From contig JANYBJ010000318.1 of NCBI GenBank assembly GCA_025360845.1, positions 1-33,298 of the forward strand: a stretch of 33,298 nucleotides of DNA, read 5' to 3'. The DNA comes from a bacterium. Lineage in GTDB: Bacteria > Verrucomicrobiota > Kiritimatiellia > RFP12 > UBA1067. The notes beneath the pieces were generated by a model that was given only the letters and a program-made list of their open reading frames with translations, was not told where the DNA came from and did not search any database. The position numbers and the translations under genes were made by a program. Shown here one piece after another: positions 23,482-31,228 of the stretch (positions are counted from its first letter, which is position 1; every line of letters begins with the position of its first letter).

Positions 23482-24303
23482 CTACTTCTTTGCGGGAACC
23501 GGCACGAAGCCGATCTCTTCGATGATCTCCCGGCCCTTGTCGGTCAGGCTCAGTCCGATGAACTTAGCGGCCAGGCTGTCCGCCGCGGGCTCGCCGTTCG
23601 TGAACATGAAGAGCGAGCGCGAGATCGGGTAGGTTTTGTTGAGCACGGTCTCGGCGCGCGGGGCGACCCCGTTGATCTCCAGAGCCTTGACCGTCTTGTC
23701 CACGAACCCGAGGCCCGCGTAACTGATCGCGCCTTTGGTCATCTGCACGCGCTGGCGCACGGCGCCGTTGCTGCCCGTGTACTCCGCGCTATCGATGATC
23801 TTGGCGTCTTTGCCGAGCACCAGTTCCTTGAACGACTCGAACGTGCCGCTGTTCGTGTCGCGGCTGATCACCACGATGGCCTGGTCAACACCGCCCACCT
23901 CTTTCCAGTTCTTGATCGTACCGGTAAAGATGCCGCGGATCTGCTCGATCGTCAGCCCCTTCACCTTGTTCGACGGATGCACGATCACCGGCAGCGCGTC
24001 GTATGCCACCACATGGGCGACCGGCTTCAGGCCCTTCTCCTCCATCGCTTTCTTCTCGGTATCCTTCAGATCGCGCGAGAGGTTGGCGATGTCGCACGTG
24101 CCGTTCAGCAGAGCCTTGGCGCCGTTGCCGCTGCCCGACTCGCTGACCGTGATATTGACGCCCGGATTCTGGCGCATGTACGACTCGGCGAACGCCTTGG
24201 CGATCGGCCCGACCGTAGTCGAGCCGTCCAGCACCAATTTGTTCTGCGCCTGGGCGACCGCGCATCCGGCCACCAGTCCTGCTACGATTAACGAAACTCT
24301 CAT
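23482..24303 (-). CDS. pstS: Phosphate-binding protein PstS
   Basis: The periplasmic receptor delivers inorganic phosphate to PstCA. An N-terminal signal (about residues 1-19) can be read as a Sec signal (AQAQ) or as a lipobox (LVAGC, Cys14), so lipid anchoring is possible. Ligand-binding segments are clear: LDGSTTVGPIAKAF, SESGSGNGAKALLNGTCDIANLSR and SRDTNSGTFESFKEL, then AISYAGLGFV. Length (273 aa) is that of the PstS/SphX type in many non-enteric bacteria. A Pho-box-like promoter lies directly upstream, so the pst-pho operon can start here as well as at the porin. Confidence 0.93.
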   Translation of the reverse strand: MRVSLIVAGLVAGCAVAQAQNKLVLDGSTTVGPIAKAFAESYMRQNPGVNITVSESGSGNGAKALLNGTCDIANLSRDLKDTEKKAMEEKGLKPVAHVVAYDALPVIVHPSNKVKGLTIEQIRGIFTGTIKNWKEVGGVDQAIVVISRDTNSGTFESFKELVLGKDAKIIDSAEYTGSNGAVRQRVQMTKGAISYAGLGFVDKTVKALEINGVAPRAETVLNKTYPISRSLFMFTNGEPAADSLAAKFIGLSLTDKGREIIEEIGFVPVPAKK

Positions 24304-24320
24304 TGCACTACTCCTTTGTG

Positions 24321-24384
24321 AATAAACAAACGGACTGTCTGTTTAATGTCTGTTTGGGTTATTATTCAACCTTTTGTGTGTTAG
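24321..24384 (-). promoter_or_regulatory. Candidate Pho-box promoter upstream of pstS (weaker match)
   Basis: On the minus strand two 11-base units, CAAACAGACAT and TAAACAGACAG (plus 24346-24356 and 24335-24345), stand side by side. CTAACA (24384-24379) and ATAACC (24362-24357) lie upstream, 22 bases apart but out of register with the units. TTTATT (24326-24321) follows the second unit by eight bases and could be the -10. That would leave a very short leader before the ATG at 24303. Geometry is right, but the hexamers differ more from the other three arrays. Confidence 0.45.
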
Positions 24385-24413
24385 ACTGAAATGAAGCTGC
24401 CGTTAGAAACGGA

Positions 24414-25808
24414 TTAGAACTTGGCGTTCAGCTCGAACCGCAGCCAGGTGGCCGTGTCGCTGACGCCTTTCGTGCCGGTATTGTAATAATCGCCTAAGAA
24501 CAACGCCTCGCCCACGACCGCGCCCGTCACATCGCCGCGCTTGCCGAAGATCTTGCTGAGGAGCGGGAAGTCGTAGCGGAGCTGAGTGAAGTAGCCGCGA
24601 TAATCGCTGGTCGCGTTGTTGTCTTTCTCCGCCGCGAACATCGGGCCGGTCTGAATCTTGACGATGTTCTTCGTATACGGCTCGACGGACGCTTCGAGGT
24701 GGGGATAGATCAGGTTCGACCAGCGGAATTGGTCGTACATGTTAGCGCCGATCTGATTGAGCGTGTCGGTGCGGTTGAAAACCGGGTTCCAGCCGCTGTC
24801 CGTGCTGCCGTCTTTGGTCTTGTAATAACTGTCCTTGTCGCCCGACAGGTACAGCAGCGCGCCGGTCAGCTTGGGTTTGCAAACCACCTCTTTTTCGGAA
24901 TAGGTCAGACCCGCATAGCCCATGTAGGCGAAGATGTCGCGGCCTTGCATACCGTCCGCGCTGTCCACGTTGCCGAACTGTGCCGCCGCCTCGAGTTCGC
25001 CCGAGAGCTTGTCGGTGAACTTCGGCGACAGGCGCGTGCCGACCGTGCTGAAGTCGCGGCCCGGATAACGCTTGGTCTTGTCGAAGAAGCGGGTCTCCTG
25101 TTTCCAGATCCAGTAGAACTCCATCGGGAAGTCCTCGATCTCGTTGTAGTGGGCGTAGGCCATCAGGCCCTTCTCGTCCATTTTGGAATACGGGCTGCCG
25201 CTCCTGATCTTGGTCAGATCCCAGACGTCATGCGGGTTGCCCATTGTCAGCTCGTCTTCATAGGGATTGTAGGTGGCCATCAGGTCCACGTCGCTCTTCT
25301 CCAGCATCTTGACCTTCGCCAGAATGGCGTTGAAGTAAGCCGAGCGCGAACCGTCGCCGGGCGTGCCGTCGCTGATCACGCGCCCCGCGCCCTCTTTGAT
25401 GTCCTGCCGTCCGACGCGCAGATCAACCCGGTCGCCGATGTTTTTGAAGTCGAAGTACAGGTTGTCGATGAACACTTCGTCCGGAAACTTGTTCTTGTCA
25501 TTGTCGGGGCTGTTGCGGTAGCCGCGGAACTCGTTGCCCAAACGGAGGAAGGCGCCCAGATCCTCGCCATAGGTGGCTTTGCCCCACACGCGGGTACGCA
25601 TCCGGTAGTAATCCTCGGACGCCGGACTGACAGCGGTGCTGTTCTTGTTCATCCAGTTGTCCTTGAACTCATAGCGGGCACGCAAGTCCACTCCCGCATC
25701 GACGTCCAAGCCCGACTTTTTCTCCACAACCGCCGGCGCAGCCGCGGTCTGAGCGAACACCGCCGCGGTCATGGCCGCCAGAGTCACCCCAACTAACAGT
25801 TTCTTCAT
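24414..25808 (-). CDS. Outer-membrane beta-barrel porin, alginate-export-like family
   Basis: A signal peptide (MKKLLVGVTLAAMTAAVFA) precedes a 440-residue barrel with alternating-strand patterns and a C-terminal phenylalanine (FELNAKF), the usual barrel-assembly signal. The segment DLRVGRQDIKEGAGRVISDGTPGDGSRSAYFNAI resembles the conserved core of alginate-export-type outer-membrane proteins. I cannot claim alginate as substrate. Its place directly upstream of pstS and behind a Pho-box-like array suggests a phosphate-starvation porin, in the role OprP/OprO or PhoE play elsewhere. That is inference. I chose ATG at 25808, 11 bases after GGAGGT. A GTG at 25817 would sit almost on that ribosome-binding site. 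Confidence 0.78.
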   Translation of the reverse strand: MKKLLVGVTLAAMTAAVFAQTAAAPAVVEKKSGLDVDAGVDLRARYEFKDNWMNKNSTAVSPASEDYYRMRTRVWGKATYGEDLGAFLRLGNEFRGYRNSPDNDKNKFPDEVFIDNLYFDFKNIGDRVDLRVGRQDIKEGAGRVISDGTPGDGSRSAYFNAILAKVKMLEKSDVDLMATYNPYEDELTMGNPHDVWDLTKIRSGSPYSKMDEKGLMAYAHYNEIEDFPMEFYWIWKQETRFFDKTKRYPGRDFSTVGTRLSPKFTDKLSGELEAAAQFGNVDSADGMQGRDIFAYMGYAGLTYSEKEVVCKPKLTGALLYLSGDKDSYYKTKDGSTDSGWNPVFNRTDTLNQIGANMYDQFRWSNLIYPHLEASVEPYTKNIVKIQTGPMFAAEKDNNATSDYRGYFTQLRYDFPLLSKIFGKRGDVTGAVVGEALFLGDYYNTGTKGVSDTATWLRFELNAKF

Positions 25809-25826
25809 AAGGCTCACTAACCTCCG

Positions 25827-25855
25827 TTGTCAGTCACTTGTCAGACGGAACTGAC
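25827..25855. promoter_or_regulatory. TTGTCAG direct and inverted repeats in the porin leader
   Basis: On the plus strand TTGTCAG occurs at 25827-25833 and 25838-25844, exactly 11 bases apart. The second copy forms GTCAG (25840-25844)/CTGAC (25851-25855) with six bases between. The cluster ends directly at the porin ribosome-binding site, so it lies in the transcribed leader if the upstream promoter is right. It could be a second regulator site or an mRNA structure. It resembles the enteric Pho box (CTGTCAT repeats) but is in a poor place for activation. Confidence 0.35.
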
Positions 25856-25882
25856 CGTCTTTCCACCAAGTGATTTGTGAGC

Positions 25883-25940
25883 AGTATGAAAAGGCAACGT
25901 GAGCGGTACGTGAGCGGTTTGTTAGGGTTGTGTTAATCTA
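25883..25940 (-). promoter_or_regulatory. Candidate PhoB-dependent promoter of the porin-pst-pho operon
   Basis: On the minus strand four hexamers are exactly 11 bases apart: TTAACA (25936-25931), CTAACA (25925-25920), CTCACG (25914-25909) and CTCACG (25903-25898). Nine bases later CATACT (25888-25883) is a good -10 candidate. The last two units are identical over all 11 bases. A further CTCACA (25881-25876) stays in register beyond the -10. A start near 25876 would give a leader of about 70 bases. This is the clearest array in the window. Confidence 0.68.
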
Positions 25941-26294
25941 ACCCGAACAAAACGGAACCATAACAAACGGTTGGGTTGTTGGTTGTGCGGAAAAAGTCGG
26001 CTTGAAGCGCCTGACGGCGCCACTACGGCGCAAGAAAGGTGAGCCAGGATCTATTTAAGGTGACTGTCGTGTATAGCCATTTAAGGGACACTACACTAAC
26101 CACCTGTGAGGAGGTAGGGAGAATTTAGGCGTTGAACAGCCTAACAGCCTAAACACCTGACAGCCTTCTCCCTCCCTCCGGCTTTGTGTTTCTTCGTACA
26201 CTTCGTGTCTTCGTGGTAAAACAACTTGTTTTTATTGCTGTTGTTGGTTTGTAAGGCACTAACCGGCTTACGGCCTTCAGCCTAAACAGCCTTC
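25941..26294. other. Gene-free spacer between the porin and alanine racemase genes
   Basis: No coding sequence was found in these 350 bases. They hold short low-complexity words (GTTGGGTTGTTGGTTG) and a CAGCCTAACAGCCTAAACA motif near 26138-26157, partly repeated as CAGCCTAAACAGCC near 26278-26291. Copy 2 of the dispersed repeat (26201-26237) is also here. No clear terminator for alanine racemase, which ends at 26295, is visible. Confidence 0.5.
26201..26237. repeat. Dispersed intergenic repeat, copy 2 (inverted)
   Basis: In reverse complement this reads AATAAAAACAAGTTGTTTT followed by ACCACGAAGACACGAAG, closely matching copy 1 at 13476-13510. A further CTTCGTACA on its left extends the CACGAAG-like series. 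Confidence 0.55.
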
Positions 26295-27443
26295 TCACAC
26301 GTAGCGCCTTTCGACGCGGTTGCCGAACGAGCAGATGATTTCATAAGGGTGGGTGTTTTTGAGCGCGGCCCAGTCCTCGACCGTGAGGGCGTGGACGCCT
26401 TCGCCGCCGAGGCAGACCACCTCGTCGCCGATCTGGGCGTCGGGGACACTTTCGAGCGAGACCGCGGTGTAATCCATCGAGATGCGCCCGAGCACGGGGC
26501 AAGGGCTGCCGCGGATGAGCAGATAGCCGCGGTTCGAGAGCGCGAGCGGCAGGCCGTCCGCGTACCCGGCGGAGACCGTTCCGACGCGGGTCTTGCGGTG
26601 AAGCCGATAGGTGTGGCCGTAACCGATACCCGTACCGGCGGGGAGCGTGCGGATGGCGGTTAGGCGTGTCTTGAGAGTGAGAATCGGCTTCACGTTCAGG
26701 GTGCGTTTGCCGGCAGAGTCAAAGGAGCCGTGGAGATTGATGCCGGTGCGGACGTAGTTGAACGGCGGTCGGCAGGCGCGCGGAAAATTGTTGATCGCGT
26801 CGCTGTTGGCGATATGCCTTTTCTCAAAGGTGATGCCGTGGCCGGCCAGTTCATCGAGAATCGTGCAGAAAAGGTCCATCTGATGGTTGGTCAGCTCTGA
26901 GCCGGTCTCGTAGGCAAAGGGGAAATGCGAGAAAATCCCTTCGAGATGGAGGCCCGGCAGTAGCCGGATATGGCGGATGACGAGCGGAGCCTCCTTCGCG
27001 AGGATACCGAGCCGGCCCATGCCGGTGTCGAGCTTGATATGCACGGTGGCGGTCTTGCCGAGGCGTGCGGCGGCCTCGCTGATGAGTCGGGCTGTGGGGA
27101 AATCGGTGACGGGCAGGATGACGCCTGCAACGACCATGGGCCCGATCTCGTCAGGCAGGATGCTGCTGAGGATCTGAACCGGCTTTCCGAGCGGCAGGAG
27201 CTGGAGGGCTTCGTAAGGTTCCGCCACCCCGAAGCCGGACGCGCCTGCTTTGGCGAGCGCCTGGGCGATCGGCAGGCCGCCGAGGCCATAGGCGTTGGCT
27301 TTAAGCACGGTAAACACGTTCGCGGGCGCCACGGCGGCAGCGATCTTGCGGTAATTACCGGTCAATGTGTCGAGGCTGATTTCCAGCCAGACTCGGCGCG
27401 GTATGTCGTTCACGTTCACAGGTCGTAAAGTAGCAAAGCCCAT
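26295..27443 (-). CDS. alr: Alanine racemase
   Basis: This PLP enzyme interconverts L- and D-alanine for peptidoglycan synthesis. The N-terminal TIM barrel carries the PLP lysine in FTVLKANAYGLGG (Lys48). KLDTGMGRLG, HIANSD (cofactor region) and NYVRTGINLHG follow. The C-terminal domain has the catalytic tyrosine in TGIGYGHTYRL, then VSAGYADGLPLALSNRG and GRISMDYTAVSLE. Length (382 aa) is normal. I chose ATG at 27443 although its ribosome-binding site is poor. The frame is open 28 codons further up without conserved sequence, and a GTG at 27416 is the other candidate. It is preceded by a probable terminator and so probably has its own promoter. Confidence 0.92.
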   Translation of the reverse strand: MGFATLRPVNVNDIPRRVWLEISLDTLTGNYRKIAAAVAPANVFTVLKANAYGLGGLPIAQALAKAGASGFGVAEPYEALQLLPLGKPVQILSSILPDEIGPMVVAGVILPVTDFPTARLISEAAARLGKTATVHIKLDTGMGRLGILAKEAPLVIRHIRLLPGLHLEGIFSHFPFAYETGSELTNHQMDLFCTILDELAGHGITFEKRHIANSDAINNFPRACRPPFNYVRTGINLHGSFDSAGKRTLNVKPILTLKTRLTAIRTLPAGTGIGYGHTYRLHRKTRVGTVSAGYADGLPLALSNRGYLLIRGSPCPVLGRISMDYTAVSLESVPDAQIGDEVVCLGGEGVHALTVEDWAALKNTHPYEIICSFGNRVERRYV

Positions 27444-27499
27444 ACCCCTGTTCAAGGTGGAACTGGGAAGGCGGAGGGCTCGGCTTCTGCCAACAACGT

Positions 27500-27532
27500 C
27501 AAAGAGGCGGGCGCCCGCTTCAGACACCCGCC
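27500..27532 (-). terminator. Possible terminator between ydbL and alr
   Basis: On the minus strand GGCGGG (plus 27527-27532) pairs with CCCGCC (plus 27506-27511), followed by TCTTT. It lies 20 bases after the ydbL-like stop. An internal GCGGGCGCCCGC palindrome offers an alternative fold, and the T tract is short, so this is moderate support only. Confidence 0.4.
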
Positions 27533-27551
27533 CCTTCTGCCGGCCCTCTCA

Positions 27552-27890
27552 TCACTTCTTCGCCTGACGGGCCTTATTGATCGCGGCAGCCTGCTTGCCG
27601 ACCTCCTCGGACGCCTTGCCGTTCGCTTTGGCGATCGCGTCGTAACCGATCTTGCGGTCCGCGTTCTCCGCCTTCACCAGCGCGGCTTTTGCCTCGTCCA
27701 GCGCATCCTTGGCGACGAGGTAGCCGTCATTGCCCTCTTGCACGCTTCCGGCCTGCACCAGTTGCTCGACCTGCGCGCGCCGGGCTTTACGGCGCTCACG
27801 CGCATCGCTCATATCGTCCGCCTGCGCCAAGCAGGCAACACCGATGACAAACGCAAAAGCCAAACACACCATCGTCTTCATCCGTTTCAT
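27552..27890 (-). CDS. ydbL: YdbL-like periplasmic protein (DUF1318)
   Basis: A Sec signal peptide (cleavage near Ala24, LAQADD) is followed by a short helical domain. GSVQEGNDGYLVAKDA corresponds to the GxxGExxxGYL core of DUF1318, and ENADRKIGYDAIAKANGKASEEVGKQAA matches its NxGRxxxYxxIAxxNG segment. In E. coli ydbL follows ynbE and ydbH in one operon, and the three act together in lipid homeostasis of the outer membrane, with YdbL modulating the bridge. The same order here supports the assignment. The C-terminus is a little shorter and lysine rich. GGGAGAG lies before the ATG. Confidence 0.75.
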   Translation of the reverse strand: MKRMKTMVCLAFAFVIGVACLAQADDMSDARERRKARRAQVEQLVQAGSVQEGNDGYLVAKDALDEAKAALVKAENADRKIGYDAIAKANGKASEEVGKQAAAINKARQAKK

Positions 27891-27916
27891 AACGTACTCT
27901 CCCTTTCAACTCTGAG

Positions 27917-28093
27917 CTACTTGTCCAAATCCAAGAAATTCTCCAGATCCTTCTGGACCTTCAAATTCACGTCCATCGTGATGTGGATCGGCTTGATCTC
28001 ATGTTCGGTCTTAATCGACAGACACCCGCCTGCCAGTGACGCCACCGATACCAGCAACACCGTTGCCAGAACCTGTCTCCGTACCCTCTTCAT
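27917..28093 (-). CDS. ynbE: YnbE-like outer-membrane lipoprotein
   Basis: A 58-residue lipoprotein with a signal peptide, a lipobox ending AGGC (Cys24) and a short mature part (EIKPIHITMDVNLKVQKDLENFLD). This matches the YnbE pattern of a few beta strands that continue the groove of YdbH at the outer membrane. I chose ATG at 28093 because AAGGAG stands eight bases upstream. The frame is open for 22 more codons that overlap the end of the ydbH-like gene. It sits 49 bases after that gene and 26 before the ydbL-like gene. Confidence 0.75.
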   Translation of the reverse strand: MKRVRRQVLATVLLVSVASLAGGCLSIKTEHEIKPIHITMDVNLKVQKDLENFLDLDK

Positions 28094-28142
28094 TCGTGTT
28101 TCTCCTTTTCCCGGATGGTGCGGTCCGCAGCCTTCCGGCAAT

Positions 28143-31100
28143 CTACTTGCGGGACACATTCAGCCCCATGTTCAGAAGCTCTTCCAAAGGCCCGTGCAAA
28201 TTCAGATTCAGATCCACCGGCGCGGGCCACTCCTTGTCGTTCGATTGGCCGCCCAGCTTGATCCGCAAGGTTCCTTCCTCTCCTTGCCCAGGCTCAAGAT
28301 CCATTTTGAACGTGCTGAAATCCATGTCGCTCAGCGCCTTCGCCAGCGGCACCTGCACCTCGCCCTTGATGCCGGCCTTATCAAGTAAAGACCCCATCTG
28401 CGTGCTGTCTTCAAGCTTCAGCTTGCCGCGCTGCCCGGGCAACGAATAGAGGAACCCGTTCGAGAGCTTCACATGTCCTTTATCGAAACCCACCGGGAAA
28501 CGCCCGTACAGCACACCCTGCATCATGCCCTTGAAGGGAAACACCATCATCAGCGCCTCTCCCAAGTCGATCCGGTCCGCATAGACGACAAAATCGTCCT
28601 TGGGATTCTTGAGATTCAGATGCACCGAGTAGGCGTTCAAACTCCCCTTGCAGCAGCCGACCTCCATGCGGTCGACAAAAAACTCCTTTTCCGTCAATTG
28701 AAAAGTCAAGCTCCCCTGATCCAAGCGCACATTCCCCGCTTGTGCCCGCATAAACGAAACAACCGGGCGATCTATTGTCCTGAACGAAATCCCCTTTTGA
28801 AAAGGCATATCGACCGACAGCCCCTCAACCGCCAACTTATCCTTTCGCACCTGCCCGTCCAACAATCTTACGCGCCCCGCGATACGCGGGTGAGTCCCCC
28901 AGAAAAGGACCTGCGCCTCGGCTGCCACACGGCCCGAAAACTCGGCCCCTTTCGTTTTATCGCGCACAAGTCCCGCCAAGGCGTCACCCGCCGAAATCTC
29001 CGCTTCGGCCACCGTCACATCGATCGCCATCTGCCGCGGGTCGTCCAACGGCACACTCGCCTTCAGCGCGACGCCCACGTTGCTCCCGGCCACGCGCGCC
29101 CCAAACAGCACATTCACCGTTCTGCCGCTTGCGGACAACGCAAACGCGTCCGGCTCGGCCTTCAGACCCTGAGCCTCCAGCCGCTGCCAAGTCAGGCTTG
29201 GCTCCGGCAAAAACGACAGCCCCTTTGCGATGGACCAGGTCAGCGGCACCGTTCCCCTCACATCCTCCAACGCCGCCAGTGAACCGGCCACAGCCCAGCC
29301 GTTGCTCATGTTCAGCGTCACCGCCACAAGCGCATTCGACACCAGCGCCGGATTGAACGCCGGAACCTTCACCCGCGCCGTGATCCGGCCCACCCCCGCC
29401 TCGCCCACCCGGTTGCTCTCAGGCCCCATCCGGACCGCGACATCCCGTACCCAGACGTCACCCTCGACCGCCAGGCTCGCCGCGCTGTAACGCACCGCCG
29501 CTGCCGCTCCGACGGTCGCCCGCACGTCCGCAACCTGCGGTGTGGACGACACGCCGAACTCCGGCACGCGCAACGAAACCTGCCACACCGGATTGGAAGG
29601 CAACCCCGTCACACACGCCTCCCCCTCGAGCGGCACAGCGCCGTCCCGGAATGACAACGTGCTTTGTGGCAGCGCGACCGACTCGCTCACGCGCCCCTTG
29701 AAGACCCCCGAAGCCGAGTTGTACGGCGGCAGGCACGTCAACGTCATGTCAGCCCCGCCCCGCAGCGAAAGATCGCGCTTAAAAAAGGTGCCGTCTTCCA
29801 GCTTGATTTCAGTCCGCACCACATCGGGCTTCGCATCGACGATCGCCACCGTGCCTGAAACACGCATCGCTCCCGCGCCTACGCGGCCTGTTGTCAGCGG
29901 CACAGAGGACCTCAACGCCTCAGCCTTGAAGCTCGCCGCCCCGTTCCACAGCGCCTGCGGCAGCCGCGCCACATCCGCCGCGACATGGAGCGTGCCGCCA
30001 TCCGAGAAGAAGACCCGCATCAGGGGGATGAACTGCGGCAACACCTGCGCCATCGACCGTCCCGGCATATCCGAGTCGAGCGTCGCGGTCACCCACTGGT
30101 TCGTTGCCGTCTGAAGAAAACGCGCCGCCCCGCGCAGGCTCAGCATGCGGCCCTCTTCCTGAGACACTTGATGTTGCCCATCCACCTTGAAGCCCGACAC
30201 CCCTGCACTCAGCCGGCATTGCAGCTCGCGAGGCGTGCCGGAAGCCTCCACCCGGAAGGACTGGAATCTCACCCACGCGTCCTTGCCGGGAAAGGCAACG
30301 GTGCTGCCACGCCCGAACTCCGCATTCATCTCACAGGACCCGACGTTCGTCCAGCACTCCACCGCAAACGCACCCCGCACGGTCAGTGCGCAGTTTGTCG
30401 GAACGGCCTGAAGCTGCGCCATTTGAACGGGAGCCGCAAGCCGTGCCATATCAAACAATTTTTCGACGCTCTTGATCTTCACTTCGGGCATGAGCGCGAT
30501 TGCGCCCGTGTCGGGTTTGACCGCCCCTTCGACCCGAAGACTCACGTTATCCGCATCGCGCACGCCGCCCCACACGCGATAGCAGTCAGACGGTGGCTCG
30601 CGGGGACGCTCGCCCTCCAGGCGCGGGTTCGTCCCATGGAGGGCGAGACTCTGTCGAGCCGGTTCCGACATTAAACCCGCATCGAACGTCAGCGTGGTCA
30701 GCGGAACGCCACCCACCGACTCCACAGTCACCTGCGCATCCTGAAGCGAACCCGATCCCAGCGAGAGCACTGTGTTCGCAGCGGCACCGCCAGGCGCATT
30801 CTTTGCCCGTGCAGCCAACAGCGGCCTGACCCGCTCATACACAGGCGAAGTGACCTTGCCGTTGTCCACCGTCAGCCGCGTCCGAACGCCGCTCACCGTG
30901 ATGCGTTCGACATGCCGACGAAGCACCTCGGGAAGCGAAAAACGCACGTCCACCCGATCGATGGCGAGAACCGGCTCGGGCGCTCCCACCCGGATATCCT
31001 CCACCGCGATATGCCCCGGCGTGAGTTCCCCGATCGTGAAAGTGACGTCCGAGAGACCTTGCTTGTCGAGTGCATGGCGCACACCCCGTGTGACCCATGC

Positions 31101-31220
31101 GACACGCGTCCGCCACGCTACAACACCCATAACGAGCGCAAGGGCGGTGACCCCAAACAGGATGGTTTTTTTTAAGGTAATCCAGAAAATCCTGTGAAAA
31201 ACAGCGCGTACAAGGGTCAA
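28143..31220 (-). CDS. ydbH: YdbH-like AsmA-family intermembrane lipid-transport protein (1025 aa)
   Basis: An N-terminal inner-membrane anchor (about residues 16-36) is followed by a long periplasmic body of repeating beta strands. The beginning is AsmA/YdbH-like (VTFTIGELTPGHIAVEDIRVG, AIDRVDVRFSLPEVLRRHVERITVSGVRTRL). The C-terminal region includes QGSLTFQLTEKEFFVDRMEVGCCKGSLNAYSVHLNLKNPKDDF and SNGFLYSLPGQRGKLKLED. E. coli YdbH (about 880 aa) forms a hydrophobic-groove bridge that moves phospholipids between membranes with YnbE. The product is somewhat longer here. The gene order ydbH-ynbE-ydbL is the best evidence. The frame begins with TTG at 31220, eight bases after the TPR gene, and no nearby ATG or GTG would preserve the anchor. 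TamB or YhdP are less likely. Confidence 0.78.
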   Translation of the reverse strand: MTLVRAVFHRIFWITLKKTILFGVTALALVMGVVAWRTRVAWVTRGVRHALDKQGLSDVTFTIGELTPGHIAVEDIRVGAPEPVLAIDRVDVRFSLPEVLRRHVERITVSGVRTRLTVDNGKVTSPVYERVRPLLAARAKNAPGGAAANTVLSLGSGSLQDAQVTVESVGGVPLTTLTFDAGLMSEPARQSLALHGTNPRLEGERPREPPSDCYRVWGGVRDADNVSLRVEGAVKPDTGAIALMPEVKIKSVEKLFDMARLAAPVQMAQLQAVPTNCALTVRGAFAVECWTNVGSCEMNAEFGRGSTVAFPGKDAWVRFQSFRVEASGTPRELQCRLSAGVSGFKVDGQHQVSQEEGRMLSLRGAARFLQTATNQWVTATLDSDMPGRSMAQVLPQFIPLMRVFFSDGGTLHVAADVARLPQALWNGAASFKAEALRSSVPLTTGRVGAGAMRVSGTVAIVDAKPDVVRTEIKLEDGTFFKRDLSLRGGADMTLTCLPPYNSASGVFKGRVSESVALPQSTLSFRDGAVPLEGEACVTGLPSNPVWQVSLRVPEFGVSSTPQVADVRATVGAAAAVRYSAASLAVEGDVWVRDVAVRMGPESNRVGEAGVGRITARVKVPAFNPALVSNALVAVTLNMSNGWAVAGSLAALEDVRGTVPLTWSIAKGLSFLPEPSLTWQRLEAQGLKAEPDAFALSASGRTVNVLFGARVAGSNVGVALKASVPLDDPRQMAIDVTVAEAEISAGDALAGLVRDKTKGAEFSGRVAAEAQVLFWGTHPRIAGRVRLLDGQVRKDKLAVEGLSVDMPFQKGISFRTIDRPVVSFMRAQAGNVRLDQGSLTFQLTEKEFFVDRMEVGCCKGSLNAYSVHLNLKNPKDDFVVYADRIDLGEALMMVFPFKGMMQGVLYGRFPVGFDKGHVKLSNGFLYSLPGQRGKLKLEDSTQMGSLLDKAGIKGEVQVPLAKALSDMDFSTFKMDLEPGQGEEGTLRIKLGGQSNDKEWPAPVDLNLNLHGPLEELLNMGLNVSRK

Positions 31221-31228
31221 CGCAGGCG

